In this document: piece after piece, positions 16,493 through 27,297 of the stretch
Layout of the letters: every line of letters starts with the position of its first letter
Position numbering within the stretch: position 1 is the stretch's first letter
Assembly: GCF_022698145.1 (NCBI RefSeq)
Contig: NZ_JALDAX010000001.1
Coordinates: forward strand, 868,001 to 932,000
Reading direction: 5' to 3'
Source: Streptomyces spinosisporus
GTDB taxonomy: Bacteria > Actinomycetota > Actinomycetes > Streptomycetales > Streptomycetaceae
Length of the DNA stretch: 64,000 nt
Position numbers and translations under genes: made by a program
The notes under the pieces: generated by a model
What the model was told of the DNA's origin: nothing
The model's input: only the letters and a program-made list of their open reading frames with translations
Databases searched by the model: none

Positions 16493-18154
16493 ATGAGTTC
16501 CGAACTTGCTGACGTGCTCGTGGCCACCGCGCTGATCGGCGCGCTCGCCCTCGTGCACCGTCCCCTCGGCGACTACATGGCCGCCGTCTACAGCTCCAGG
16601 AAACACCTGCAAGTCGAGAAGTGGATCTACCGCTCGGTCGGGGCGAACCCCGATGCGGAGATGCGCTGGCCCGCCTATCTGCGCGGCGTGCTTGTCTTCT
16701 CCGCCGTATGCGTGCTCTTCCTCTACCTGCTGCAGCGGGTGCAGGACAAGCTGCCGCTGTCGCTGGGCTTCAAGGCCATCAGCCCGGACCAGGCGTTCAA
16801 CACCGCCGCGTCCTTCGTGTCCAACACGAACTGGCAGTCCTACTCGGGTGAGGTGGCCATGAGCCACGTCACTCAGACGATGGGCCTGGCCGTGCAGAAC
16901 TTCGTGTCCGCGGCCGTCGGCATCGCCGTGGCGGTGGCGCTCGTGCGCGGCTTCGCGCGCTCGCGCACGGGTGAACTGGGTAACTTCTGGGCCGACTTGG
17001 TGCGCGGCACCATCCGCATCCTGATCCCGATCTCGGTCATCGCGGCCGTGATCCTCATCGCGGCGGGCGCCATCCAGAACTTCGCCGGCATCCATCACAT
17101 CACCACGCTGAGCGGCGACAAGCAGGCCATCAGTCCCGGCGCCGTGGCCTCGCAGGAGGCCATCAAGGACCTGGGCACAAACGGCGGCGGCTTCTTCAAC
17201 GCCAACAGCTCGCACCCGTTCGAGAACCCCAACGGCTTCACCAACTGGCTGGAGATCTTCCTGCTGCTGGTGATCCCGTTCTCGTTGCCGCGCACCTTCG
17301 GAAAGATGGTCGGCTCGGTCAAGCAGGGCTACGCGATCGTCGCCGCGATGGGCATCATCTGGTTCCTCGCCGTGGTCGCCGTCACCTGGCTCGAGTACGC
17401 CCACCCTGGCACAGCGTCGCACCTGGCGGGTGGCGCGATGGAGGGCAAGGAGCAGCGCTTCGGCGAGGGCAACTCCTCCCTGTTCGCGGTCTCCACGACG
17501 ATGACGTCCACCGGCTCGGTGGATTCCTTCCACGACTCCTTCAGCGGCCTGTCCGGCGGGGTACTGCTGCTGGGCATGATGCTGGGCGAGATCGCGCCCG
17601 GCGGTGTCGGCTCCGGCCTGTACGGCATGCTGATCATGGCGGTCATCGCGGTGTTCATCGCGGGTCTGATGGTCGGCCGCACCCCTGAGTACCTGGGCAA
17701 GAAGATCGGCACCCGTGAGATCAAGCTGGCGGCCTGCTACATCCTCGTCACCCCGGCCCTGGTGCTGATCGGGACAGCGCTGGCGATGGCCCTGGGCAAG
17801 GGCCAGTCGTCGATGACCAACGCCGGCGCGCACGGCTTCTCCGAGGTGCTGTACGCCTACACGTCCGCGTCGAACAACAACGGCTCAGCCTTTGCCGGTT
17901 TCGCGGCGAACACCGAGTACCACAACTCGATGCTGGGCCTGTGCATGCTGCTGGGCCGCTTCCTGCCGATGGTGTTCGTCCTGGCGCTGGCCGGCTCGCT
18001 GGCCGGGCAGCAGCCCATTCCGGCGACCGCGGGCACTCTGCGCACCGAGAAGCCGTTGTTCACCGGCCTGTTGGTGGGCGCGATCCTGGTCATCACGGGT
18101 CTCACGTTCTTCCCGGCGCTGGCGCTGGGTCCGTTGGCCGAGGGGCTGGCGTGA
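16493..18154 (+). CDS. kdpA: KdpA, K+-binding and translocating subunit
   Basis: 553 residues with ten or so membrane spans. Selectivity-loop signatures are visible: [36 protein letters not shown] and the last filter around [14 protein letters not shown]. KdpA is a superfamily-of-K+-transporters channel-like subunit that feeds K+ to KdpB. The length is normal and no defect is seen. The stop overlaps the kdpB start (TGATG). Confidence 0.96.
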   Translation: MSSELADVLVATALIGALALVHRPLGDYMAAVYSSRKHLQVEKWIYRSVGANPDAEMRWPAYLRGVLVFSAVCVLFLYLLQRVQDKLPLSLGFKAISPDQAFNTAASFVSNTNWQSYSGEVAMSHVTQTMGLAVQNFVSAAVGIAVAVALVRGFARSRTGELGNFWADLVRGTIRILIPISVIAAVILIAAGAIQNFAGIHHITTLSGDKQAISPGAVASQEAIKDLGTNGGGFFNANSSHPFENPNGFTNWLEIFLLLVIPFSLPRTFGKMVGSVKQGYAIVAAMGIIWFLAVVAVTWLEYAHPGTASHLAGGAMEGKEQRFGEGNSSLFAVSTTMTSTGSVDSFHDSFSGLSGGVLLLGMMLGEIAPGGVGSGLYGMLIMAVIAVFIAGLMVGRTPEYLGKKIGTREIKLAACYILVTPALVLIGTALAMALGKGQSSMTNAGAHGFSEVLYAYTSASNNNGSAFAGFAANTEYHNSMLGLCMLLGRFLPMVFVLALAGSLAGQQPIPATAGTLRTEKPLFTGLLVGAILVITGLTFFPALALGPLAEGLA

Positions 18155-20298
18155 TGGTGACGAATTCCCAGAAAACCGACGCAAAGAAGCAGGACGACAT
18201 GTCCACTGGCACTCCGACGCTCGCGCCCCACCAGGACGCACCGACGGGACACAAGGCCCCCGAGGGACGGGTCGGTGCAGGTCTCTTCGATCCCGGGCAG
18301 CTGGTCAGGTCGTTGCCCGACGCCTTCCGCAAGCTCGACCCCCGGGTGATGGTCAAGTCGCCCGTGATGTTCGTGGTCCTCGTTGGCTCGGTGCTGACGA
18401 CGATCTTCTCGTTCACGGATCCGGGTGACTGGTTCGGCTGGACCATCAGCGCCTGGCTGTGGCTGACCGTGGTCTTCGCCAACCTCGCCGAGGCGGTCGC
18501 CGAGGGCCGTGGCAAGGCCCAGGCCGACACGCTGCGCAAGGCCAAGACGGACACCGTCGCCCGGCGGCTCGCGGCGGGAGCCGAAGAGCGGGTCCCCGGT
18601 ACGGAGTTGGCGATCGGCGACCTCGTCGTGTGCGAGGCCGGGGATGTCATACCCGGCGACGGCGATGTGGTCGAGGGCGTCGCCTCGGTCGACGAGTCGG
18701 CCATCACCGGTGAGTCGGCGCCCGTCATCCGCGAGTCCGGCGGCGACCGCAGCGCCGTCACCGGTGGCACGAAGGTCCTCTCCGACCGCATCGTCATCAA
18801 GATCACGACGAGGCCGGGCGAGACCTTCATCGACCGGATGATCAGCCTCGTCGAGGGCGCGGCACGGCAGAAGACGCCGAACGAGATCGTCCTGAACATC
18901 CTGCTCGCCTCGCTGACCATCGTCTTCCTGCTGGCCTGCGCGACGCTGCCGCCGTTCGCCAACTACGCGGGTACGCACCTGACGATGGTGGTGCTGGTGG
19001 CCCTGCTGGTCTGCCTGATCCCGACCACGATCGGCGCCCTGCTGTCCGCCATCGGCATCGCGGGCATGGACCGGCTGGTGCAGCGCAACGTGCTGGCCAT
19101 GTCCGGCCGTGCCGTCGAGGCCGCAGGCGACGTGTCGACGCTGCTGCTGGACAAGACCGGCACCATCACCCTCGGCAACCGTCAGGCATCCCAGTTCGTG
19201 CCGGTTGCGGGTATCTCCGAGGCCGACCTCGCGGATGCCGCCCAGCTGTCGTCGCTGGCCGACGAGACGCCCGAGGGCCGCTCCGTCGTCGTACTCGCCA
19301 AGGAGAAGTACGGCCTGCGCGAGCGGCACCAGGGCGAGCTGGCCGACGCCGAGTGGATCGCGTTCACCGCGCAGACCCGCATGTCGGGCGTCGACGTGGA
19401 CGGGAAGAGGATCCGCAAGGGCGCCACGGCCTCGGTGATCACCTGGGTCACCGAGCGGGGCGGCGAAGTCGCCCGGGACACCCAGGAGTTGACCGACAAG
19501 ATCTCCGCGGCAGGGGGCACCCCGCTGCTCGTCGCGGTCGAGGACGCCGGCGGCGCCCGGGTGCTGGGCGTCATCCACCTCAAGGACGTCGTCAAGGACG
19601 GCATGCGGGAGCGGTTCGAGGAACTGCGCCGCATGGGCATCAGGACCGTCATGATCACGGGTGACAACCCGCTGACGGCCAAGGCGATCGCCGAGGAGGC
19701 GGGCGTCGACGACTTCCTCGCCGAGGCCACGCCCGAGGACAAGATGGCGCTGATCAAGCGGGAGCAGGCGGGCGGCAAGCTCGTCGCGATGACCGGTGAC
19801 GGCACCAACGACGCGCCGGCCCTCGCGCAGGCGGACGTCGGGGTCGCGATGAACACCGGCACGTCGGCCGCGAAGGAGGCCGGCAACATGGTCGACCTCG
19901 ACTCCAACCCGACCAAGCTCATCGAGATCGTCGAGATCGGCAAGCAACTCCTCATCACCCGGGGCGCGTTGACGACGTTCTCCATCGCCAACGACGTCGC
20001 GAAGTACTTCGCGATCATCCCGGCGCTGTTCGCTGCCGTCTACCCGGGCCTCGACAAGCTCAACATCATGGACCTGTCCTCACCCGACTCCGCGATCCTG
20101 TCCGCGGTCGTCTTCAACGCGCTGATCATCGTCGCGCTGGTCCCGCTGTCGCTCAAGGGCGTGCGCTACCGGCCGGTCAGCGCCGACAAGATGCTGCGCC
20201 GCAACCTCGGCATCTACGGCCTCGGCGGACTGGTCGCGCCGTTCATCGGCATCAAACTCATCGACCTGCTCATCTCGCTCATCCCCGGAATCGGGTGA
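18154..20298 (+). CDS. kdpB: KdpB, P-type ATPase subunit
   Basis: 714 residues if started at ATG 18154. An internal ATG at 18199 is also possible, because the first 40 residues are a low-complexity extension. The phosphorylation motif DKTGT is present with Asp333. TGES (actuator), [18 protein letters not shown] (hinge) and the KdpB-specific [20 protein letters not shown] are also seen. It hydrolyses ATP to drive K+ uptake through KdpA. It overlaps kdpA by one base and kdpC by four (GTGA). Confidence 0.96.
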   Translation: MVTNSQKTDAKKQDDMSTGTPTLAPHQDAPTGHKAPEGRVGAGLFDPGQLVRSLPDAFRKLDPRVMVKSPVMFVVLVGSVLTTIFSFTDPGDWFGWTISAWLWLTVVFANLAEAVAEGRGKAQADTLRKAKTDTVARRLAAGAEERVPGTELAIGDLVVCEAGDVIPGDGDVVEGVASVDESAITGESAPVIRESGGDRSAVTGGTKVLSDRIVIKITTRPGETFIDRMISLVEGAARQKTPNEIVLNILLASLTIVFLLACATLPPFANYAGTHLTMVVLVALLVCLIPTTIGALLSAIGIAGMDRLVQRNVLAMSGRAVEAAGDVSTLLLDKTGTITLGNRQASQFVPVAGISEADLADAAQLSSLADETPEGRSVVVLAKEKYGLRERHQGELADAEWIAFTAQTRMSGVDVDGKRIRKGATASVITWVTERGGEVARDTQELTDKISAAGGTPLLVAVEDAGGARVLGVIHLKDVVKDGMRERFEELRRMGIRTVMITGDNPLTAKAIAEEAGVDDFLAEATPEDKMALIKREQAGGKLVAMTGDGTNDAPALAQADVGVAMNTGTSAAKEAGNMVDLDSNPTKLIEIVEIGKQLLITRGALTTFSIANDVAKYFAIIPALFAAVYPGLDKLNIMDLSSPDSAILSAVVFNALIIVALVPLSLKGVRYRPVSADKMLRRNLGIYGLGGLVAPFIGIKLIDLLISLIPGIG

Positions 20299-20915
20299 AG
20301 GACATGAACGCCTCTCTCGCGAACTCGGCGCGCATGGTGTGGGCCGCGCTGCGCATGCTGCTCGTCCTGACCGTCGTGACCGGGATCGTTTACCCCCTCG
20401 TCGTCACCGGTATCGGCCAGGCACTGTTCCACGGCAAGGCCAACGGGTCGATCGTCAAGGTCGACGGCAAGGAGGTCGGCTCGAAGCTGATCGGCCAGAG
20501 CTGGAACATCAAGGGCGCCGACAAGCCGGACCCGACATGGTTCCAGCCCCGCCCCTCCAACAGCGGCTACGACCCGCTTTCGACCGGCTCCAGCCAGCTC
20601 AGCGCCAGCAACCCGAAGCTGGTCGCGGCGGTCAAGGCGGCCAAGAAGCAGGTCGCCGCCTTCAACGGCGTGCCCGCATCGCGGGTGCCGGCCGACGCGG
20701 TCACCGGCTCGGCCTCCGCCATCGACCCGGACATCTCCCCGGCCTACGCGGACATTCAGGTCAAGCGGGTCGCCGAGCACAACGGGCTGAGCGTGGCGCG
20801 GGTGCAGATGCTGGTCGACGAGCACACCACGGGCCGTACGGCCGGCTTCATGGGTGAGCCCCACGTCAACGTCCTGGAACTCAACATCGCGCTGAAGCAA
20901 CTCGCCGAGAAGTAA
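20295..20915 (+). CDS. kdpC: KdpC, accessory subunit
   Basis: 206 residues with one N-terminal membrane span ([21 protein letters not shown]) and a soluble domain bearing [19 protein letters not shown] and the [20 protein letters not shown] region typical of KdpC. GTG 20295 overlaps the kdpB stop, and ATG 20304 is an alternative. KdpC assists ATP binding and assembly of the pump. Confidence 0.95.
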   Translation: MKDMNASLANSARMVWAALRMLLVLTVVTGIVYPLVVTGIGQALFHGKANGSIVKVDGKEVGSKLIGQSWNIKGADKPDPTWFQPRPSNSGYDPLSTGSSQLSASNPKLVAAVKAAKKQVAAFNGVPASRVPADAVTGSASAIDPDISPAYADIQVKRVAEHNGLSVARVQMLVDEHTTGRTAGFMGEPHVNVLELNIALKQLAEK

Positions 20916-20942
20916 TGGGCTTACGGAGATGGACGGCCGGGA

Positions 20943-20974
20943 GCCGGCGGACCGGGCGTGCCCGGCCTGCCGGC
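20943..20974. terminator. Strong hairpin between kdpC and kdpE
   Basis: GCCGG-CGGA-CCGGG-CGTG-CCCGG-CCTG-CCGGC folds as a two-part stem-loop in the 114-base gap. It has no U-run. It could lower expression of kdpED relative to kdpFABC or stabilise the upstream mRNA. Confidence 0.5.
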
Positions 20975-21029
20975 GCCCGCCGCCCCACCGCAGGTGCAGA
21001 CCCACTGACGACAGGAAGGCCGCACGCCG

Positions 21030-21713
21030 ATGACCCGGGTGCTGCTCGTGGAGGACGACCCTCAGCTCGTACGAGCCCTCGTGATCAACATGCAGGCCCG
21101 GCAGTACGGCGTTGACGCTGCGCCGGACGGTGCCACGGCCCTGCGGCTGGCCGCCGCCCGCCAGCCGGATGTGGTGATCGTGGACCTCGGCCTGCCGGAC
21201 ATGGACGGCGTCGACGTCATCCAGGCGCTGCGCGGCTGGACCCGCGTCCCCATCCTGGTGCTGTCCGCGCGCCGTGCCTCGGACGAGAAGGTCGCCGCCC
21301 TTGATGCCGGGGCGGACGACTACATCACCAAACCGTTCAGCATGGACGAACTGCTTGCCCGGCTGCGGGCCGCCGTCCGCCGCACCGAGGAACTGCCGCT
21401 CGTCCCCGAGGCGACGCTGGTCAAGACCGACGACTTCGCCATCGACCTGCTGGCCAAGAAGGTCTTGCGCGGGGAGCACACCGTGCGCCTCACCCCGACG
21501 GAATGGCACCTGCTGGAGATCCTGGTCACCCATCCCGGGCGGCTCGTCACGCAGAAACAGCTGCTCCAGGAGGTCTGGGGGACCTCGCAGCGCAACAAGA
21601 CCAACTACCTGCGGGTTTACATGGCGCAGCTGCGCCGCAAACTGGAATCGGATCCCGCCCACCCCCGTTATTTGATCACCGAACCGGGCATGGGGTACCG
21701 CTTTGAGGCATGA
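21030..21713 (+). CDS. kdpE: KdpE, OmpR-family response regulator
   Basis: 227 residues. The receiver domain has the acidic pair ED (8-9), the phospho-acceptor Asp52 (VIVDLGLPDMDG) and Lys in ITKPF. The C-terminal OmpR-type winged helix reads LTPTEWHLLEIL, then TNYLRVYMAQLRRKLE. It should be phosphorylated by KdpD under K+ limitation or osmotic stress and bind tandem direct repeats. It is a natural candidate for the 11-bp-period elements in this window. The ATG follows GACAGGAAGG. Confidence 0.94.
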   Translation: MTRVLLVEDDPQLVRALVINMQARQYGVDAAPDGATALRLAAARQPDVVIVDLGLPDMDGVDVIQALRGWTRVPILVLSARRASDEKVAALDAGADDYITKPFSMDELLARLRAAVRRTEELPLVPEATLVKTDDFAIDLLAKKVLRGEHTVRLTPTEWHLLEILVTHPGRLVTQKQLLQEVWGTSQRNKTNYLRVYMAQLRRKLESDPAHPRYLITEPGMGYRFEA

Positions 21714-21750
21714 CGGCCCAGGGGCCGGCACGGACGAAGAGACGAGAGAG

Positions 21751-24297
21751 ATGACACGCGGCAGGCTTCGGATCTACCTCGGTGCGGCACCGGGCGTCGG
21801 CAAGACGTACGCGATGCTCTCCGAGGCGCACCGGCGCGTGGAGCGGGGCACCGACTGCGTGGTCGCCTTCGTGGAGCACCACGGCCGGCCGCGCACCGAG
21901 GTGATGCTGCACGGCCTGGAGCAGGTCGCCCGCAAGGAGCTGGAGTACCGCGGCGCCGCCTTCACCGAGATGGACGTCGACGCCGTGCTCGCCCGCCGCC
22001 CCCAGGTCGCCCTCGTCGACGAACTCGCGCACACCAACGTCCCCGGCTCCCGCAACGCCAAGCGCTGGCAGGACGTGGAGGAACTGCTCGCCGCCGGCGT
22101 CGACGTCGTCTCCACCGTCAACATCCAGCATCTGGAGTCGCTCGGGGACGTGGTCGAGTCGATCACGGGCGTACGGCAGCGGGAGACGGTCCCGGACGAG
22201 GTGGTGCGCCGCGCGGACCAGATCGAGCTGGTCGACATGTCGCCGGAGGCACTGCGCCGCCGCATGGCGCACGGCAACATCTACCAGCCGGACAAGGTGG
22301 ACGCGGCCCTGTCCAACTACTTCCGGCCCGGCAACCTCACCGCGCTGCGGGAGCTGGCGCTGCTGTGGGTGGCCGACCGGGTCGACGAATACCTGAAGCA
22401 GTACCGCAGCGAGCACCGGGTGTCGAAGATCTGGGGCTCGCGGGAGCGGATCGTGGTCGGCCTCACCGGCGGCCCCGAGGGCCGCACCCTCATCCGCCGT
22501 GCCGCACGGCTCGCGGAGAAGGGCGCGGGCGGTGAGGTGCTGGCCGTCTACATAGCCAGCAGCGACGGCCTCACCGGCGCCTCCCCGAAGGAACTCGCCG
22601 TCCAGCGCACCCTCGTCGAGGACCTGGGCGGCACCTTCCACCACGTCGTCGGCGACGACATACCGGCCGCGCTGCTCGCCTTCGCGCGCGGCGTCAACGC
22701 CACCCAGATCGTGCTCGGCGTCTCCCGGCGCAAGAGCTGGCAGTACGTCTTCGGGCCCGGCGTCGGCGCGACGGTGGCCCGCGACTCCGGACCCGACCTC
22801 GACGTCCACCTCATCACCCATGACGAGGCGGGCAAGGGGCGCGGACTGCCCATCGCGCGGGGCGCGCGGCTGGGCCGCTCACGCCTCATCTGGGGCTGGC
22901 TCGCGGGCATCGCGGGACCCATGCTGCTGACGCTACTGCTGACCCACACCGACGCGGATCTCGGCCTGACGAACGACATGCTGCTGTTCTTGACGCTGAC
23001 GGTCGCGGCGGCCCTGCTCGGCGGGCTGCTGCCGGCGCTGGCCTCGGCGGCGTTCGGGTCGATGCTGCTGAACTGGTTCTTCACCCCGCCGGTGCACCGC
23101 ATCACGATCGCCGACCCGAAGAACATCCTCGCCCTGGTGATCTTCGTGGCGGTGGCCGTGTCTGTCGCCTCGGTCGTCGACCTCGCCGCCCGGCGCACCC
23201 ACCAGGCCGCCCGGCTGCGCGCCGAGTCGGAGATCCTGTCCTTCCTCGCGGGCAACGTCCTGCGCGGCGAGACCAGCCTGGAGGCGCTGCTCGAGCGGGT
23301 CCGGGAGACCTTCGTGATGGAGTCCGTGGCGCTGCTGGAGCGCGCGAGCGAGCGCGAACCCTGGACGTGCGCCGGCCGGGTGGGTCCCGGGCAGCCGGTC
23401 AACCGGCCCGAGGACGCGGACGTGGACATGCCGGTCGGGGACCATATGGCGCTCGCGCTGACCGGCCGGGTGCTGCCGGCCGAGGACCGCCGGGTACTGG
23501 CCGCCTTCGCCGCACAGTCCGCCGTCGTCCTCGACCGCCAGCGACTGCAGCAGGAGGCCGACCAGGCCAGGGTCCTGGCCGAGGGCAACCGGATGCGCAC
23601 CGCCCTGCTCGCCGCCGTCAGCCACGACCTGCGCACCCCGCTCGCCGGCATCAAGGCGGCGGTCACCTCCTTGCGCTCCGACGACGTCGCCTGGTCCGAG
23701 GAGGACCAGGCCGAACTGCTGGCCGGCATCGAGGAGGGCGCCGACCGCCTCGACCACCTCATCGGCAACCTACTCGACATGTCGCGGCTGCAGACCGGCA
23801 CGGTCACCCCGCTGATCCGCGAGGTCGACCTCGAGGAGGTCGTACCGATGGCGCTGGGCGGCGTACCGGAGGACAGTACGGAGCTGGACATCCCCGAGAC
23901 GCTGCCGATGGTCTTCGTGGACAAGGGGCTGCTGGAGCGCGCGGTCGCCAACGTCGTTGAGAACGCCGTGAAATACAGCTCCTCCGACGAGAAGGTGCTC
24001 ATCTCCGCCAGCGCCATTGCCGACCGCGTCGAGGTACGGGTCGTCGACCGGGGCCCCGGGGTTCCCAACGAGGCGAAGGACCGCATCTTCGAGCCGTTCC
24101 AGCGCTACGGCGACTCCCCACGCGGCAACGGCGTCGGCCTCGGCCTCGCCGTCGCCCGCGGCTTCACCAAGGCCATGGGCGGCAGCCTGCACGCCGAGGA
24201 CACCCCCGGTGGTGGCCTCACCATGGTCCTCAGCCTCCCCGCCGCGGAGGGCAGGTCCCAGGCCGCATCGGACCTTTCCGAGACCACCGTCTCGTAG
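21751..24297 (+). CDS. kdpD: KdpD, osmosensitive K+ channel sensor histidine kinase
   Basis: 848 residues from ATG 21751. The frame is open to 21703, but no better ribosome site exists there. Order: KdpD N-terminal ATP-binding domain (YLGAAPGVGKTYAML, residue about 10; VDELAHTN), a Usp-like domain (about 230-370), four TM DUF4118 helices (about 390-500), GAF (about 510-610), HisKA with SHDLRTPL, and HATPase (NVVENAVKYSS, GPGVP, GNGVGLGLAV). It controls KdpE phosphorylation. It is complete, with no missing motif. Confidence 0.94.
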   Translation: MTRGRLRIYLGAAPGVGKTYAMLSEAHRRVERGTDCVVAFVEHHGRPRTEVMLHGLEQVARKELEYRGAAFTEMDVDAVLARRPQVALVDELAHTNVPGSRNAKRWQDVEELLAAGVDVVSTVNIQHLESLGDVVESITGVRQRETVPDEVVRRADQIELVDMSPEALRRRMAHGNIYQPDKVDAALSNYFRPGNLTALRELALLWVADRVDEYLKQYRSEHRVSKIWGSRERIVVGLTGGPEGRTLIRRAARLAEKGAGGEVLAVYIASSDGLTGASPKELAVQRTLVEDLGGTFHHVVGDDIPAALLAFARGVNATQIVLGVSRRKSWQYVFGPGVGATVARDSGPDLDVHLITHDEAGKGRGLPIARGARLGRSRLIWGWLAGIAGPMLLTLLLTHTDADLGLTNDMLLFLTLTVAAALLGGLLPALASAAFGSMLLNWFFTPPVHRITIADPKNILALVIFVAVAVSVASVVDLAARRTHQAARLRAESEILSFLAGNVLRGETSLEALLERVRETFVMESVALLERASEREPWTCAGRVGPGQPVNRPEDADVDMPVGDHMALALTGRVLPAEDRRVLAAFAAQSAVVLDRQRLQQEADQARVLAEGNRMRTALLAAVSHDLRTPLAGIKAAVTSLRSDDVAWSEEDQAELLAGIEEGADRLDHLIGNLLDMSRLQTGTVTPLIREVDLEEVVPMALGGVPEDSTELDIPETLPMVFVDKGLLERAVANVVENAVKYSSSDEKVLISASAIADRVEVRVVDRGPGVPNEAKDRIFEPFQRYGDSPRGNGVGLGLAVARGFTKAMGGSLHAEDTPGGGLTMVLSLPAAEGRSQAASDLSETTVS

Positions 24298-24585
24298 AAC
24301 GCCACGCGCGGCCCAACGACACTGCGCTGGGAAGCTGTTGGCTTCAGCATCCATCGCCGGCCTGCGTGCCGCGGGGCCCGATCGGGAACGCGAGATCGGC
24401 GGGCGGGCAACCCGGAGTCCCCGGCTGCGTCAAGTACACCGACCGCGCGTTGACGAGGTCACCACGCAGACGCCGAAGCCATCCACCGGAGACTTCAGCG
24501 ATGGGCTGGCCGATGCCGCGGAGACGCCCGCGCTCATCGAGGACCGGGGGCCGACGGGACCTGGCGTGACGCCGCGCGCGGGATC

Positions 24586-24613
24586 TTAACGCTGCCTTGA
24601 TGCCTTTCTGACG
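24586..24613 (+). promoter_or_regulatory. Three tandem half-sites upstream of kimA
   Basis: TTAACG (24586), TTGATG (24597) and CTGACG (24608) are spaced exactly 11 bases and end 47 bases before the preferred kimA start, a good place for activation from just upstream of -35. The rest of the 24298-24585 gap holds nothing I can name. Confidence 0.65.
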
Positions 24614-24659
24614 TGCGGCACTGCCGCGTGTGCCCCCCTCGTACCTAGCATCGCCAGGT

Positions 24660-26597
24660 GTGAGGTTGCTGCCCAAACAGATACTCGTCGGGCGTCCCAT
24701 GCGGACGAGCCAGCTCACCGAGACCCTGCTGCCCAAGCGGCTGGCCATCCCGGTCTTCTGCAGTGACCCGCTGTCCTCGGTGGCTTATGCCACTGAGGAG
24801 ATCCTGCTGATTCTGGCCTTCGGCGGCACGCAACTGCTGCACCTGGCCTGGTACGTGGCGGCAGTGATCGTCGTGCTGCTGGTGGTGGTGATCTCCTCCT
24901 ACCGGCAGACGTGCTACGCCTATCCCAACGGCGGGGGCGCCTACGCGGTCAGTGCCGAAAACCTCGGCCGTTCCGCTTCCCTGACCGCAGCCAGCGCCCT
25001 GCTGGTGGACTACGTCCTGACCGTGGCGGTCTCGGTCGTCGCGGGGGTGGCCGCCATCACGTCGGCCGCGCCATCCCTGGGCAAGTACGCGGTGGAGCTC
25101 TCCGTGGGCGCGGTCGCCTTGCTGACACTGATGAACCTGCGGGGCGTGAAGGAGTCGGGGCGGGTGTTCGCCGTCCCCACCTACGGATTCGTTCTCGGCA
25201 TCTACGTGATGTTCGCCTTCGCCGCCGTCCGCCTGGCCACCGGGCAAACGATCCGCGCCGAGTCCGCCCACCTGTCCATCCACGCCACCGGCACCTACAC
25301 CGGCCTGGCCCTGATTTTCCTCGCCATGCGTGCCTTCGCCTCCGGCTGCACCGCGCTGACCGGCGTGGAAGCGATCAGCAACGGCGTGCCTGCCTTCGCC
25401 AAGCCCAAGAGCCGCAACGCTGCACAGTCACTGGCCATCATGGGCCTGATGTCGATCAGCATGTTCGTCGGCATCACCACGCTGGCACTGCTCTACAAGG
25501 TCCATGTCGCAGACAACCCCACCGAACTCGGCCTGCCCGCCGGCATGTCCACCCCGACCGCGCTGGCCCAGATCGCCAAGGCGTCCTTCGGCAATGTCAC
25601 GTTCCTCTTCTACTACGTGCAGGCGTTCACCGCGGGCATCCTGATCCTGGCCGCCAACACCGCCTTCAACGGCTTCCCGCTGCTCGCCGGGCTGCTGGCC
25701 CAGCACCGCTTCCTGCCCCGCCAACTGCACAACCGCGGCGACCGGCTGGTCTTCTCCAACGGCATCATCCTGCTCGCGCTCGCCGCGATCGGCCTGATCA
25801 TCGCGTTCGACGCAGACGTCTCCTCGATCATCCAGCTCTACATCGTCGGCGTCTTCGTGTCCTTCACGCTCTCCCAGGCCGGCATGGTCAAGCACTGGTC
25901 CAAGGAACTCGCCGGCATCAGCGAGGCCTCGGCGCGGCACCGGATCCGCCGCTCCCAGGCGATCAACGCCACCGGCGCGTTCTTCACCGGGGTCGTCCTG
26001 GTGATCGTGCTGGCGACGAAGTTCCTGCACGGCGCCTGGATCGTCACCATCGCCATGCCGCTGCTGTTCGTCGCCATGCGGGGCATCCGCCGTCACTACG
26101 ACCGGATCGCGCGGGAACTGGCCGTCGCACCGACCACAGGCTCCCTGCAGCCGTCCCGCAATCATGCGGTCGTGCTGGTGTCCCAGATCCATGCGCCCAC
26201 CCTGCGGGCGATCGGCTACGCCCGCTCCATCCGACCGCACCAGATCGAAGCCCTCAACGTCTCCGTCGAACCCCACGAGAGCGACGAGCTGAAGCGCCAG
26301 TGGGACGAGCACAATCTGGACGTGCCGCTGGTGGTCCTCGACTCCCCCTACCGGGAGGTGACCCGACCGGTCCTCGACTACATCCGCCGCGTCCGGCGCG
26401 AAAGCCCCCGCGATGTGGTCACGGTCGTCATCCCCGAGTACGTGCTGGGCCGCTGGTGGGAGCAGGTTCTGCACAACCAGAGTGCCCTGCGGCTCAAGGC
26501 CCGCCTGCTGTTCATGCCCGGCGTGATGGTCACCAGTGTGCCCTACCAGCTGGATGCCGCCCTCGACCGGTCACCCGGAAAGTCCGCCGTCGGCTGA
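24660..26597 (+). CDS. kimA: KimA-type high-affinity K+ importer (APC superfamily)
   Basis: 645 residues from GTG 24660; GTG 24630 is in frame but would sit too near the control repeats. The first 460 residues form about 12 spans with motifs shared with Bacillus KimA: CSDPLSSVAYATEEIL, SYRQTCYAYPNGGGAY, FASGCTALTGVEAISNGVPAF, LAANTAFNGFP and FSNGIILLALAAI. A cytosolic C-terminal domain (about 470-640) ends HNQSALRLKARLLF and VMVTSVPY. KimA is a K+/H+ symporter. Its place directly after kdpED suggests a second K+ uptake route under the same control. Many databases would label it only as an amino-acid permease. Confidence 0.8.
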   Translation: MRLLPKQILVGRPMRTSQLTETLLPKRLAIPVFCSDPLSSVAYATEEILLILAFGGTQLLHLAWYVAAVIVVLLVVVISSYRQTCYAYPNGGGAYAVSAENLGRSASLTAASALLVDYVLTVAVSVVAGVAAITSAAPSLGKYAVELSVGAVALLTLMNLRGVKESGRVFAVPTYGFVLGIYVMFAFAAVRLATGQTIRAESAHLSIHATGTYTGLALIFLAMRAFASGCTALTGVEAISNGVPAFAKPKSRNAAQSLAIMGLMSISMFVGITTLALLYKVHVADNPTELGLPAGMSTPTALAQIAKASFGNVTFLFYYVQAFTAGILILAANTAFNGFPLLAGLLAQHRFLPRQLHNRGDRLVFSNGIILLALAAIGLIIAFDADVSSIIQLYIVGVFVSFTLSQAGMVKHWSKELAGISEASARHRIRRSQAINATGAFFTGVVLVIVLATKFLHGAWIVTIAMPLLFVAMRGIRRHYDRIARELAVAPTTGSLQPSRNHAVVLVSQIHAPTLRAIGYARSIRPHQIEALNVSVEPHESDELKRQWDEHNLDVPLVVLDSPYREVTRPVLDYIRRVRRESPRDVVTVVIPEYVLGRWWEQVLHNQSALRLKARLLFMPGVMVTSVPYQLDAALDRSPGKSAVG

Positions 26598-26680
26598 CCC
26601 GTAGGCCACGGATCCGCCGCAGGGGAGCCGTCAATAAGCCGTACGCTGGAAACGTGTACCGAGCCGAACGCCGAGGGGGC

Positions 26681-27130
26681 ACCTCGGTGTGCGTGCAGGA
26701 AACCAAGCCAGCCGATCTTCCTGAGTTCCTGGCGCAGAACTCGCTCGGCGCGCAGGTGGTTGACCCGCCCCAGTGGTGCGAGGACGCCAACGGCATCATC
26801 CTCGGCACCCGCACCCAGATCTGCCTGGTGACCGGGCTCACGTACACCACGACGCGGACCGTGAACGGAACGACGACGGTCACCGGCGAAGCCGACATGG
26901 TCGTCATCAGCTACAGCTACAGCGACACAGGGCTGCCCACGTTCGCCCACCAGCTCGAGCTCTCGATGTACAGCGGATGGGGCGACGCCCAGAACGCCGA
27001 CCGCCGCCCGTCCTTCCACTCGATCTGCTGGACCCGCAAGTCCCCGACCACCACGTGCCGTGCCACTCGTCCTCCGTACCGACTCCAGAACATGACAGAC
27101 CTCCCGGACACGGTCGGTAAACAAGCCCAG
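26681..27130 (+). pseudogene. Fragment of a secreted NucA/NucB-associated type protein
   Basis: The frame encodes CEDANGIILGTRTQICLVT, then LTYTTTRTVNGTTTVTGEAD and SYSYSDTGLPTFAHQLELSM. This repeat-like beta-rich pattern is known to me from large secreted actinomycete proteins near NucA/NucB or RHS-type modules. No start codon with ribosome site is apparent. The frame runs on into unrelated sequence after about 27000, so it is probably a 5'- and 3'-truncated remnant. Identification is from recalled similarity. Confidence 0.35.
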
Positions 27131-27297
27131 GACGTGCTGGCCACAGTCCCAGACGGACATCACGGGCAGGACTACGGGCGGTCGGTAAAACACGGCGGGC
27201 GTGGCCGCGTATGTTTCGCGTCAATGGCCTGGTCCGTGCTGCGATTGTGTACGACGCTGAACCACAGGAACGTTTTTGAGCGAATGAGGAGCCTGCC

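Noticed and set aside
20943..20974. The kdpC-kdpE hairpin as proof of separate operons
   Set aside because: It lacks a U-tract, and no promoter is evident before kdpE. It may only attenuate.
24298..24660. A c-di-AMP (ydaO-type) riboswitch ahead of the kimA gene, as in Bacillus
   Set aside because: The conserved ydaO core sequences are not visible. The region is better explained by the direct-repeat operator.
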